Source: Elusimicrobia bacterium RIFOXYA12_FULL_51_18 (GTDB lineage: Bacteria; Elusimicrobiota; Elusimicrobia; Elusimicrobiales; UBA9959). Taken from it: a DNA stretch of 64,000 nt. Of the stretch, positions 8,318-17,193 are shown piece after piece. A program made the position numbers and the translations under genes. The notes below the pieces were generated by a model. It saw only the letters and a list, made by a program, of their open reading frames with translations, made no database searches and was not told the DNA's origin. The stretch's first letter is position 1; every line of letters begins with the position of its first letter. The stretch covers positions 62,001 through 126,000 of the forward strand of contig MGVA01000068.1 of the NCBI GenBank assembly GCA_001800245.1. The letters are read 5' to 3'.

Positions 8318-8325
8318 TTATTCTT

Positions 8326-10062
8326 ATGGAAATTTTTCTTTTATTATCTCTGGTCTTCGCGCCGCTGGCTTTCGCAAGTGTGGAACCCTGGGCTCTTGCT
8401 ATACTTCAAATTTCCGCTTTTTCCGCGGTCGTCTTCCTCCTCAAGCGCCCCCGGCCACTCTATGATGCTTCAACAAATAAGAATCTTCTGCTTTCCATCC
8501 TTGCCGTGGCTTTCCTGGGCCTGTGCCAGGCCATCAGCGAGAATTCCATAAACGCTCCATCCATGCTTATATTTACAACCTGGCGGCCCGCCACGCTTAA
8601 CGCCGTGCTGTTATGGTTCTTATACGCCGCGGCCTTGTTTTACGTTCCTCAGATAATAAAAACTCCGGGACAGTTGAAAAGGCTTATGTGGGCTGTTTTT
8701 GGCATGGGGGTTTTTATTTCGCTGTTCGGCATGTTGCAGAAAACAGGCGAAAATACAATGGTTTACGGTCTGCGCCTGGTAAAAGGCGAACCCTTCGGCC
8801 CCTATGTGAACAGGGATCACGCGGCGTTGTTTCTCATCATGTCCGCAATGGCCGGGGCTGGGATATTTTTTTCCGGTTTCAGGAACCTGTTTGTCCACCA
8901 GAGTCGCAAGCGTTTCTTTGACCTTGCCGCCATTCAGTTTCTTAAAGCCGTAATGCTGTGCGCTGTGGTGTATGGAGTTATCAAAACCGGGTCCAGAGGG
9001 GGGCTGCATTCGCTTGTGGTAGCAGCCGCTGTCATGGCCTTTATCTCCACCTCGTTCATGAAACTCAAAGTTTACAGGTACGCGGCCCGGGTTTTTATAG
9101 TCCTTTTCATTGCCGGCTATGGGGTGCTGCTTTACAATAACCGTATGCTTCTTGGGTTTTATAACGGAGTTCTTGTCAATTCTGTTACTGTGCGTTTTTC
9201 AATGTATAAAAGCGGGTTGGAGATGTTTAAAGATTTTCCGCTTTTCGGTTCCGGGCTTGGCGCGGTGGAACACGGCTTTCCGTATTACCAGCGGCAGAGT
9301 TGGGGGCTGGTGCGGCATGTCCACAGCGACTGGCTTGAACTTTTTTTACAGATCGGCCTGGTTGGCGGATTCATCTATCTGGCGGGGCTTGTAGTCGCGC
9401 TGCGTAAGTTTTTTCGCATCTGGACAAAATGCCCTTCTTTTACAGTCAAGTCACTTTACGGGGGGGGACTAGGGGCTGTTTTGGCGGCTTCCCTGCATAA
9501 CTTGGTAGAGTTCGGCTCTCAAATGCCGGCAAACGCATTATTTTTTTATGTTTTGATAGGGGGCCTGGCCTCCAAGCCGGCTGCCGAAAGCGGCAAGTTC
9601 CGTTATGACTCCGAAACTGAAGAAGAGGATACGCCGCTTAAAAGATACATCGCTTTACCTGCCGCGGCGGCCGCATGCGTTATGATGTTTTTTACTATCC
9701 CTTCGGTTATAGGCTGGTGGTATAATTTCCGTTCAAAGGGGGTTTCCTATGAGAAAAAAGTTATTTACCGCGCCTCCGCTCTTGATTGGGAGCCCTCCCC
9801 GCGTTATGCGTTCCGGCTTGGCGCCGACTATTATAACCAGGCGCTTAAAAACAGATCCGAAGCTTATGAGCTGTTTAATAAGTCCATGCAAACCATTGAG
9901 CCATATCTACGCCGCGTTCCTGTAAATTCCGACCTAACCCTGCTAAAAAACAACCTTCTTTACCAACTAGCCGCCCAGCCGCCTAGTCGTCCCGCCGTCC
10001 CGCTGCCCCGCCGTCCCGCCGTCCCGCCGTCCCGCCGCCCCTTTAACCGCTCTAACCCTTAA
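8326..10062 (+). CDS. O-antigen ligase/polymerase family membrane protein
   Basis: 578 residues with about ten predicted membrane helices in the first 420 residues. The Wzy_C/WaaL signature loop is visible as RHVHSDWLELFLQIGLVGG (from about residue 330), with FGSGLGAVEH before it. Proteins of this family ligate or polymerise undecaprenyl-linked glycans at the periplasmic face. A soluble C-terminal part follows. The last 30 or so residues (from about QLAAQPPSRP) are Pro/Arg-rich because the frame runs into the adjacent 8-bp repeat array, so the original end of the gene has been replaced. No Shine-Dalgarno is evident. Confidence 0.85.
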   Translation: MEIFLLLSLVFAPLAFASVEPWALAILQISAFSAVVFLLKRPRPLYDASTNKNLLLSILAVAFLGLCQAISENSINAPSMLIFTTWRPATLNAVLLWFLYAAALFYVPQIIKTPGQLKRLMWAVFGMGVFISLFGMLQKTGENTMVYGLRLVKGEPFGPYVNRDHAALFLIMSAMAGAGIFFSGFRNLFVHQSRKRFFDLAAIQFLKAVMLCAVVYGVIKTGSRGGLHSLVVAAAVMAFISTSFMKLKVYRYAARVFIVLFIAGYGVLLYNNRMLLGFYNGVLVNSVTVRFSMYKSGLEMFKDFPLFGSGLGAVEHGFPYYQRQSWGLVRHVHSDWLELFLQIGLVGGFIYLAGLVVALRKFFRIWTKCPSFTVKSLYGGGLGAVLAASLHNLVEFGSQMPANALFFYVLIGGLASKPAAESGKFRYDSETEEEDTPLKRYIALPAAAAACVMMFFTIPSVIGWWYNFRSKGVSYEKKVIYRASALDWEPSPRYAFRLGADYYNQALKNRSEAYELFNKSMQTIEPYLRRVPVNSDLTLLKNNLLYQLAAQPPSRPAVPLPRRPAVPPSRRPFNRSNP

Positions 10063-10140
10063 ATTCCCCACCATCTTTCGCAGTTCTGGCTGCCTAGCTG
10101 TCCAGCCGCCAAGCCGTCCCGCTGTCGTGTCTTCCCGCCT
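9966..10140 (+). repeat. 8-bp repeat array overlapping the ligase 3' end
   Basis: Reverse-oriented units (TAGCCGCC CAGCCGCC TAGTCGTC) followed by a run of CCGCCGTCC, then a second cluster at 10087-10135 (GGCTGCCTAGCTGTCCAGCCG). The first part is translated as the C-terminus of the ligase gene; the second lies just before the promoter of the gene at 10181. Confidence 0.8.
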
Positions 10141-10143
10141 CCC

Positions 10144-10172
10144 TTGATAATTACCCATTTATGACTTATAAT
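10144..10172 (+). promoter_or_regulatory. σ70 promoter, leaderless start
   Basis: TTGATA (10144-10149), exact 17-base spacer, consensus TATAAT (10167-10172). The ATG of the XRE gene is at 10181, so transcription should begin at or within two bases of it. No Shine-Dalgarno is possible. Confidence 0.75.
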
Positions 10173-10186
10173 ATTCATATATGAAT
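10173..10186 (+). promoter_or_regulatory. Palindromic operator over the start codon
   Basis: ATTCATATATGAAT is a perfect 14-base palindrome between the -10 box and codon 2 of the XRE-family gene. It is a likely autoregulatory site for that protein. Confidence 0.6.
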
Positions 10187-10966
10187 AACATAAATATAGC
10201 TTTTGGCCGGATGCTGCGGGTTAAGCGTGGAGAGATGAAATTATCTCAGACCGAGTTCGCCGGCAGGGTCCGGTGGCCACAGACCACCGTTTCGCGCGTT
10301 GAGCAGGGCCGGCGCAGCGTTACGCTCACCGAATTGCTCGCTGTGGCGCGGGCTTGCCGCTGCTCAGTTGCAGAGTTGCTTGGTGATTTATGCGGGTGGG
10401 CGGCCGGCGCGCCCAGTGCCCAGGCTCCCTCTGAACAACCGGGTTTCACTCCGGGCTTTAGTGTCGCCTTTGCAAGTGAGGATGCGATGCTTTCTCAGTT
10501 GGCGCGCTATGGGACCAGGTTTATTGGGGCAGAAACACAGCCTGCCTTCGCCACCCTTCCGTTTGAAGAGGTTCTTCTGGCGGCGCTTCACTTTTCCAAT
10601 GAGCCCCGGATATTTGAAGCGCTTCCCGCCCTTATCCTTAAGAACGCGCATTGTCTTGATTGGAACAAGCTGCTTTCCGGCGCATATGTTTTTCATCTTC
10701 AAAACCGTCTTGGGATGGTTGTCGCCGCTTCGCTGCAACTTAAGTCTTTAACAACGGGGTTGGATAAAAAGGTGTGGTCCGCTCTTCAGGTTGCGCATGA
10801 CACGCTGGCCGAGGGGAAACTTGACCATGAAGAAGTTGTGGGGCCGCGCCCCAAAACCGACGAGGCGTTGGCGTTTCTGCGGAGCCGCACTCCCGGGTGG
10901 CTCAGTTTTTGGCATGGCATGGGGGCCGCTGATTTAAAATCGTTTCAGCGCTGGCTGACGCGATGA
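10181..10966 (+). CDS. XRE-family regulator, first gene of a putative toxin-antitoxin pair
   Basis: 261 residues. Residues about 10-65 are a Cro/CI-type helix-turn-helix (MLRVKRGEMKLSQTEFAGRV, then TTVSRVEQGRRSVTLTELL). The remaining 190 residues are an uncharacterised helical domain. The gene overlaps the downstream nucleotidyltransferase-like gene by four bases (ATGA). A regulator coupled to a nucleotidyltransferase-like partner with an autoregulatory palindrome is the architecture of a toxin-antitoxin or defence module. The partner assignment is by context only. Confidence 0.75.
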   Translation: MNNINIAFGRMLRVKRGEMKLSQTEFAGRVRWPQTTVSRVEQGRRSVTLTELLAVARACRCSVAELLGDLCGWAAGAPSAQAPSEQPGFTPGFSVAFASEDAMLSQLARYGTRFIGAETQPAFATLPFEEVLLAALHFSNEPRIFEALPALILKNAHCLDWNKLLSGAYVFHLQNRLGMVVAASLQLKSLTTGLDKKVWSALQVAHDTLAEGKLDHEEVVGPRPKTDEALAFLRSRTPGWLSFWHGMGAADLKSFQRWLTR

Positions 10967-11541
10967 AACTTGCAAGAGAATCGGAATTTTGGAGTTTCTT
11001 CCGGGATATTGACGAGCGCTTGAGCAAAGAGAATCTTGCGGAAAAAGTTCCGCTCTATATCTTTGGCGGTGCGGCGGCCGTTATCGCGTATGGTTCCCGG
11101 CGTGGCACACTGGATATCGATGCCTATGTTGAGGACCGCGCAATTAAGAAAAAACTTCTTAACTGGGCGGGGCAGGGTTCGGAATTGGAAAATAGGCACG
11201 GCTTTTATTTGCATAGCGCTAACACAGAACTAATGCTTATAGAAACCCCTGACTGGAAGTATAGAAGTGTGGAGATTCTGCGCGGCAAATTGAGGCATAT
11301 TCGAGTTATGGCGGTGAGCAAGGAAGACCTGATCCTCAGTAAACTCAGTCGCTATAATGACCGTGATCGTGAGGATATCCAGTTCATTACAGGTAAATAC
11401 AACATCAATTCTGACAGGTTGATTAAATACTATAAATCCGCTCGACAATATTTTGTGGGCAATCTTGAAATGCTTGATACCACATTTAATATAGTCTTAA
11501 AAGAGCATTTTGGTCTAAGCCCCCAGTCTTTTGCGGCCTAG
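10963..11541 (+). CDS. Nucleotidyltransferase-like protein (DUF6036/AbiEii-like)
   Basis: 192 residues. The nucleotidyltransferase core is visible: LYIFGGAAAVIAYGSRR with GG at 35-36, then LDIDAYVED giving Asp51 and Asp53 as metal ligands, and AVSKEDLILSKLSRYNDRDREDI, a block typical of this fold in DUF6036/AbiEii-like proteins. In related systems the enzyme adds nucleotides to tRNA or to a partner protein. Which of the two genes here is the toxin cannot be decided from sequence. It is translationally coupled to the XRE gene. Confidence 0.72.
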   Translation: MKLARESEFWSFFRDIDERLSKENLAEKVPLYIFGGAAAVIAYGSRRGTLDIDAYVEDRAIKKKLLNWAGQGSELENRHGFYLHSANTELMLIETPDWKYRSVEILRGKLRHIRVMAVSKEDLILSKLSRYNDRDREDIQFITGKYNINSDRLIKYYKSARQYFVGNLEMLDTTFNIVLKEHFGLSPQSFAA

Positions 11542-11612
11542 CCTCCCCGCCGCTCCGTAGTTTTTGTAGTTTCTGGCGGCTATCCAGCCGCCTAGCCGTC
11601 TCGCTGCCCCCT
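11541..11612 (+). repeat. 8-bp repeat array, short copy
   Basis: TTTCTGGCGGCTATCCAGCCG then CCTAGCCG TCTCGCTG: degraded reverse-oriented units just upstream of wza. A TATAAT at 11621-11626 lies only 7 bases before the wza ATG, implying a leaderless or near-leaderless mRNA. Confidence 0.7.
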
Positions 11613-11632
11613 GATTTTGCTATAATAATATT

Positions 11633-12349
11633 ATGCGAAGAGCAATTCTTTTAATTGTCACCATGTTCCTGTTTGGCTGCGCAGCGCCGCGTCAAAATAC
11701 CGCTGTTCTTCCTTCAATGCCGGAGATCCTTACTCCGCAGTCCGTAGGCGCCGCCGTGCCCGCTTTCACGGCCTCCTCACAGGAACAGCAGCAGCTTATA
11801 GAAGAGCGTATTCTTCAGAGCGCGCTGGATCAGAAAAGTAAAAGCCAGGCCAATTACAAGATCCAGCCCGGAGATCTGCTTGAAATAATAGTGTTCAAAG
11901 AAAGCGACATGGGCCGCACTTTACGCATAAGCGGCAACGGCACCGTTACTTTTCCTTTGGCCGGCAATCTTAAATTGTCGGAACTCTCGGTTCCCGAGGC
12001 GGAAAGCTTCCTTGCCGTAAAGCTTTCGGACTACATAAAAGCTCCCCAGGTCACCATTCTTATCAAGGAATACGGCAACAAGCAGATCTATGTGCTGGGA
12101 GAGGTTAAAAAGCCAGGCGCTATTCAATTGCCTACCGAGCGCAAACTGACCGTGCTTGAAGCTATCACCCTGGCCGGCGGTTTCACCGATATAGCCGCCC
12201 CCGACAGGACCAAAGTGCTGCGCAACGCCAACGGCCAGAACCAGAGCATAGAAGTTAAAATTTCGCGCATAACCAAAGAGGGCGACAAATCCGCCGATAT
12301 CTTTCTGGAACCCAACGACACCGTGTTTGTTCCGCAAAGCTTTTTCTAA
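11633..12349 (+). CDS. wza: Polysaccharide export lipoprotein (Wza/OPX family)
   Basis: 238 residues. Lipoprotein signal MFLFGCAAP with Cys at about residue 16. The Poly_export domain starts at NYKIQPGDLLEIIVFKE and includes GNGTVTFPLAGNL; a SLBB-type domain follows (IYVLGEVKKPGAIQLP, LTVLEAITLAGGFTDIA). Wza-type proteins form the outer-membrane channel for EPS or capsule and dock on Wzc. It is short compared with E. coli Wza, with one clear SLBB repeat. The BY-kinase gene follows 17 bases later. Confidence 0.92.
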   Translation: MRRAILLIVTMFLFGCAAPRQNTAVLPSMPEILTPQSVGAAVPAFTASSQEQQQLIEERILQSALDQKSKSQANYKIQPGDLLEIIVFKESDMGRTLRISGNGTVTFPLAGNLKLSELSVPEAESFLAVKLSDYIKAPQVTILIKEYGNKQIYVLGEVKKPGAIQLPTERKLTVLEAITLAGGFTDIAAPDRTKVLRNANGQNQSIEVKISRITKEGDKSADIFLEPNDTVFVPQSFF

Positions 12350-12366
12350 AATTGCGGTGAATATTT

Positions 12367-14136
12367 ATGAATGAAACCAACTCCGAAAGCGACTTTGAAA
12401 TTGATTTCGCCGGCTACCTTGAAATTTTTTTAAGAAGGATCTGGGTAGTGGTTTCCGTTTGGGCGGCGGTAGTAATTATCGCGGCCCTTATCACTTTCAA
12501 TATACGGCCGGTTTATCAATCCTCAAGCCTGATAGTTATTGAAAAAGAACGCGGCGGTTCCGCCAATGTTTACCAGGGCGGCCCCACGGTTGAGCGCAGC
12601 AACGAGGACTATTACCAGACCCAGTACAAGCTTCTGAAAAGCGAAACTTTGCTGAAAGCCGTTTATCAGAAACTGAATTTGGCGATAGTTGAGGATTTTG
12701 CCGGTGGTCCTGGCACATTAAATTCTGCGGTGATCATAGCGCCTGTTCCAAGGAGCCGGTTGGTTTATATACGCGCCAATTCTCATGACCCAAGAGTTTC
12801 AGCCGATATCGCCAACGCCGTGGCTTCGGTTTATATTGATCAGAATTTAAGCAACCAGCTTTTTATTTCCAAAGATGTTTTAAACGCCCTGCAGAACAAC
12901 CAGTCCATGGCCGAGTCCAGGAAGCTTTTTGAATCGCTCCCGGCGGTGGTTAACAATATTCTCATACAGCAGTTTAAGAAAGACGCTTCAAACCTGCGGG
13001 CTCAGTCGGCGGAACTCTCCAGCCGATATATGCCCCGCCATCCCCAGTTGTTGTCTATTAATGCCAATCTTCAGGCCGTCGAAGACCAGATCCGTAATGA
13101 AACCGACAAGATAATCCAGAGCCTTAAAATAGATCTGTCCGGTCAGCTTATGGGCAACAATATCCGGCTCATAGACCCTGCCGCGCCCGTACCAACGCCC
13201 ATCAAACCGCGCAAGTTGTTCAATATGTTGCTCGCTTTTTTCGGCGGCCTTGTTCTGGGCCTTTTCGCGGCTATGCTGGTAGAAATTGTAGATCAGACCC
13301 TGCGCACCCAGGAAGATGTGGAGCATAAGCTTAAACTGCCGTTTTTGGGCATAGTGCCGTTTACCCAGCAGAGCAAGTCAAAAACGGTTTACGGCCATAT
13401 GCTTCTGGCGGAACACTCGCTTACCAGCGAAGCCGTGCGTAATTTGCGTACCATGGTGGATTTCGCCGAGGTTTCGCAAAAAAACAAATCCTTTATGATC
13501 ACCAGCGCCATCCAGGGGGAAGGCAAAAGCTATATAGGCGTAAATCTGGCGGTCGCCATAGCGCAGGCGGGGGAAAAGGTGCTTATTGTGGACGGAGATT
13601 TGCGCCGCTCCACCCTGCACAGGGTATTTCGGGTCTCTAATGCGGGCGGCCTCAGTAATTTTCTTGCCGCCGGTCGCAATGTGGAAGACCTGAGCCGGCT
13701 TGTTCAGCCCACGGATGTGGAAAACCTTTCACTCTTAACCTGCGGCCCCCGGCCGCCGAATCCGGCTGAATTGCTTAACACCCCCAGGCTTTCAGCCTTT
13801 TTGTCCTGGGCCGGCGCCCAATATGACCGCATTATTATAGATTGTCCGCCAATATTTCCGATAAGTGACGCTTTGCTCTGGGGCAAATACGTAAACAGTG
13901 TCGTGTTTGTGTCAAAGTTCGGCAAAACGCGTGTGCCCTTAATTAAAACCGCTATTAAACAGCTTAATTCCTCCGGCATCAAGGTTCTTGGCGTGGTGGT
14001 AAACATGTCCAAATTCGGCGGGCTGACCTACTCCTATTACGGTTCCCATTATTACAAATATAACTACCATTACGGCGCCGAAGACTCTGAAAAATCGGAA
14101 TCGTCCACCCGCAAGTCCCCGTCCGCAAAAGCATAG
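12367..14136 (+). CDS. wzc: Polysaccharide co-polymerase and BY-kinase (Wzc family)
   Basis: 589 residues. The N-terminal Wzz domain has a membrane helix (about 27-50, VVSVWAAVVIIAALITF), a coiled periplasmic part and a second helix near 280-300 after the Pro-rich APVPTPIKPRK. The cytoplasmic kinase has Walker A QGEGKS (383-388), Walker A' LIVDGDLRRS (about 408) and Walker B IIIDCPPIFP. The C-terminus carries a tyrosine cluster (about 555-569, YSYYGSHYYKYNYHY) for autophosphorylation. With Wza and the Wzb-type phosphatase this completes the phosphorylation cycle controlling polymer length and export. Confidence 0.95.
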   Translation: MNETNSESDFEIDFAGYLEIFLRRIWVVVSVWAAVVIIAALITFNIRPVYQSSSLIVIEKERGGSANVYQGGPTVERSNEDYYQTQYKLLKSETLLKAVYQKLNLAIVEDFAGGPGTLNSAVIIAPVPRSRLVYIRANSHDPRVSADIANAVASVYIDQNLSNQLFISKDVLNALQNNQSMAESRKLFESLPAVVNNILIQQFKKDASNLRAQSAELSSRYMPRHPQLLSINANLQAVEDQIRNETDKIIQSLKIDLSGQLMGNNIRLIDPAAPVPTPIKPRKLFNMLLAFFGGLVLGLFAAMLVEIVDQTLRTQEDVEHKLKLPFLGIVPFTQQSKSKTVYGHMLLAEHSLTSEAVRNLRTMVDFAEVSQKNKSFMITSAIQGEGKSYIGVNLAVAIAQAGEKVLIVDGDLRRSTLHRVFRVSNAGGLSNFLAAGRNVEDLSRLVQPTDVENLSLLTCGPRPPNPAELLNTPRLSAFLSWAGAQYDRIIIDCPPIFPISDALLWGKYVNSVVFVSKFGKTRVPLIKTAIKQLNSSGIKVLGVVVNMSKFGGLTYSYYGSHYYKYNYHYGAEDSEKSESSTRKSPSAKA

Positions 14137-14160
14137 CTGTCCCGCTGTCTAGCTGCCAAA
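14133..14160 (+). repeat. 8-bp repeat, three units
   Basis: TAGCTGTC CCGCTGTC TAGCTGCC between wzc and gmd; the array starts at the wzc stop codon. Confidence 0.65.
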
Positions 14161-14171
14161 TGGTTCCGCTT

Positions 14172-15221
14172 ATGAAAAAAGCTCTTATAACAGGAGTGCG
14201 CGGCCAAGATGGCGCTTACCTTTCGCAATTGCTGATATCCAAGGGATACGAAGTTTACGGTGCCGACCGCAGCGGAGATTCCGGACGCTGGCGCCTCAGC
14301 GAACTGGGCATTGAAGGGCGTGTGAAGGATGTTTGCCTGGACATGCTGGAGCTAAGCAATATAATGGATGTGCTGGAAAAGATCCAGCCGGATGAAATAT
14401 ATAACTTCGCCGCCCAGAGCTTCGTAACAATGTCCTTCGAGCAACCTATACTTACGGCGGAAATAAACGCCGTTGGCGTCACCCGCCTGTTGGAGGCCAT
14501 ACGCAAAGCTCGACCTGCCGCCAGGTTTTATCAGGCCTCCACTGCCGAGATATTTGGCAGTACTGGGCCTGTCACGCAGAGCGAGTCCACCGCTTTCCAT
14601 CCCAAAAGCCCTTACAGCGTTTCAAAGCTTTACGCGCACTGGATAACCGTAAACTACCGAGAAGCCTACAATCTCCACGCCTCATGCGGCATAATGTTCA
14701 ACCACGAAAGCCCTCTGCGCGGGGAAGAATTTATTACGCGCAAGATTACCAGCGCCGTAGCCAAGATCAGAAAGGGGCTGCAGGAGAAAGTGTTGGTCGG
14801 TAACTTGGAAGCAAGCCGCGACTGGGGTTACGCTAAGGAGTACGTTGAGGCCATCTGGCTTATGCTTCAGCAACCCAAGGCTGATGATTATATCCTGGCC
14901 ACCGGTGAGTCCCACACCGTGAGGGAGTTTGTCGAGGCGGCTTTCATTGCCGCCGGATTTAAATTGGAATGGAGTGGTACGGGGTTGACTGAAAAAGGGG
15001 TGGACGGTATTACCGGTAAAACCCTTGTTGAGGTATCGGGTGATTTTTACCGCCCCACCGAGGTGGATGCGCTAATGGGTAATGCCGCGAAAGCAAAGGA
15101 AAAGCTCGGTTGGCAGCCGAAGACAAAATTTAAAGACCTAGTGGCTTTGATGGTGGAAGCGGATATCAAACGCCTTGAACAACAAAAAATGAAAAATAGA
15201 CGTTCCTCCGATAAGCAATGA
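14172..15221 (+). CDS. gmd: GDP-mannose 4,6-dehydratase
   Basis: 349 residues from the ATG at 14172; an ATG at 14160 lies in repeat sequence and is less likely. GDP-mannose 4,6-dehydratase makes GDP-4-keto-6-deoxymannose. Seen are the NADP loop TGVRGQDGAYL, YGADRSGDSGRW, FGST with the catalytic region SPYSVSKLYAHW (YxxxK), FNHESPLRGEEFITRK and SRDWGYAKEYVEA. It feeds the GDP-fucose synthase at 15792 and possibly the perosamine-type aminotransferase at 17194. Confidence 0.95.
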   Translation: MKKALITGVRGQDGAYLSQLLISKGYEVYGADRSGDSGRWRLSELGIEGRVKDVCLDMLELSNIMDVLEKIQPDEIYNFAAQSFVTMSFEQPILTAEINAVGVTRLLEAIRKARPAARFYQASTAEIFGSTGPVTQSESTAFHPKSPYSVSKLYAHWITVNYREAYNLHASCGIMFNHESPLRGEEFITRKITSAVAKIRKGLQEKVLVGNLEASRDWGYAKEYVEAIWLMLQQPKADDYILATGESHTVREFVEAAFIAAGFKLEWSGTGLTEKGVDGITGKTLVEVSGDFYRPTEVDALMGNAAKAKEKLGWQPKTKFKDLVALMVEADIKRLEQQKMKNRRSSDKQ

Positions 15222-15346
15222 TCCGTTTATCTCCAATATCCCGCCCCGCCGTCTGTACTCTTAGTCACCTTCCCTCCATCCCGCCACAAATTATATAATA
15301 AGGATATCGAAAGGTGGTTGGGTTGGTTCCTAATATGGTCATTCTG

Positions 15347-15370
15347 GCTGTCCAGCCGTCTAGCTGTTAA
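15347..15370 (+). repeat. 8-bp repeat, last copy before the repeat-free block
   Basis: GGCTGTCCAGCCGTCTAGCTG: three reverse-oriented units. By eye no further array occurs until 42.8 kb. Confidence 0.65.
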
Positions 15371-15379
15371 GCAATATTT

Positions 15380-15740
15380 ATGGATTTATCGTCAAAACGG
15401 ATAATGTTGACCGGGGGAGCGGGATTTCTCGGCTCGTTCGTGTCCGAAAAATTAAAAGTGGATTTTAAGCGTCTCAAGACCGGATTCGTTGTTGTCTTTT
15501 ACCGCCCAAAGTGGGAGCAGGGCGAAGGATTAGGGGAAGATGGTCAGAACGGAAAAACTAAGGAGAAAACTAAGGAGATATTTGCGGATAAAATCTTGGC
15601 CGCTATAAAAGCGAACCCAGGCATTAAGACCCGCGAATTAATGGATATTTGCGGGCTGTCTGACAGTGGTATCGAATGGAATTTGAGGAAGCTTAAGGCT
15701 GTAGGCCGGCTACGCCGAATAGGTCCCGACAAAGGCGGCC

Positions 15741-15763
<23 letters not shown>
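15380..15763 (+). CDS. Chimeric remnant: fcl 5' end joined to the tail of an AlbA-type regulator
   Basis: 127 residues. Residues 1-26 match the N-terminus of the GDP-fucose synthase at 15792 in 24 of 26 positions ([12 protein letters not shown] block), but the two DNA stretches differ at about 21 of 78 bases, nearly all synonymous. From residue 27 the sequence switches to the end of an AlbA_2/RecG-like ATP-binding regulator: FKRLKTGFVVVFYRP, a KTKEKTKE linker and a winged helix ending in the IGPDKGGHWEV signature. The product cannot be a working enzyme. It looks like a recombination scar. The reading frame is intact, so expression cannot be excluded. Confidence 0.7.
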
Positions 15764-16745
<982 letters not shown>

Positions 16746-16757
16746 GGCAGTAAACCT

Positions 16758-17192
16758 ATGATAAAAGAATCCAAAGTAAAAGGTCTTGAATACCTCTACC
16801 ATGACGGCGAATTATACTGCTTGGTCCTTCGCAGCGATTACGGCGGTGATTCCATCTCCTTTTTTACGCCTCAGACCTTCTCCCAGCAGCTTGGCTACCT
16901 CCCGCATAAAAAGGGCAACATCATAAGGCCGCACCGCCATGTTATCAGCAAGCGCGAGGTCCTGCACACCCAGGAAGTTCTTTTTATTAAAAAAGGGAAG
17001 GTAAAGATTAACTTCTACGATTTGTCTCATGCCCACGTCGGCAGTGAAACTGTTTCAATCGGAGACCTGGTCCTGCTTTGCGGCGGCGGCCACGGCTTTG
17101 AAATGCTGGAAGAGTCTATAATGATAGAGGTTAAGCAAGGCCCCTATACCGGTGAAGACGACAAGGTGCGCTTTGAAGGAGTAGAAAAATAA
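16758..17192 (+). CDS. Cupin-fold protein of the polysaccharide locus
   Basis: 144 residues. A double-stranded β-helix is suggested by IIRPHRHVISKREV (metal-binding His pair), QEVLFIKKGKVKINFYD, and VSIGDLVLLCGGGHGFEML (third His). Such small cupins in sugar loci include nucleotide-sugar isomerases and WxcM-like proteins. It lies one base before the aminotransferase gene, which suggests a joint role in making or modifying an amino- or keto-sugar. The exact reaction is not determinable. Confidence 0.7.
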   Translation: MIKESKVKGLEYLYHDGELYCLVLRSDYGGDSISFFTPQTFSQQLGYLPHKKGNIIRPHRHVISKREVLHTQEVLFIKKGKVKINFYDLSHAHVGSETVSIGDLVLLCGGGHGFEMLEESIMIEVKQGPYTGEDDKVRFEGVEK

Positions 17193-17193
17193 T

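Noticed and set aside
8620-9009. Antisense frames inside the O-antigen ligase gene
   Set aside because: Shadow frames without start signals; the sense frame has membrane helices and the family loop.
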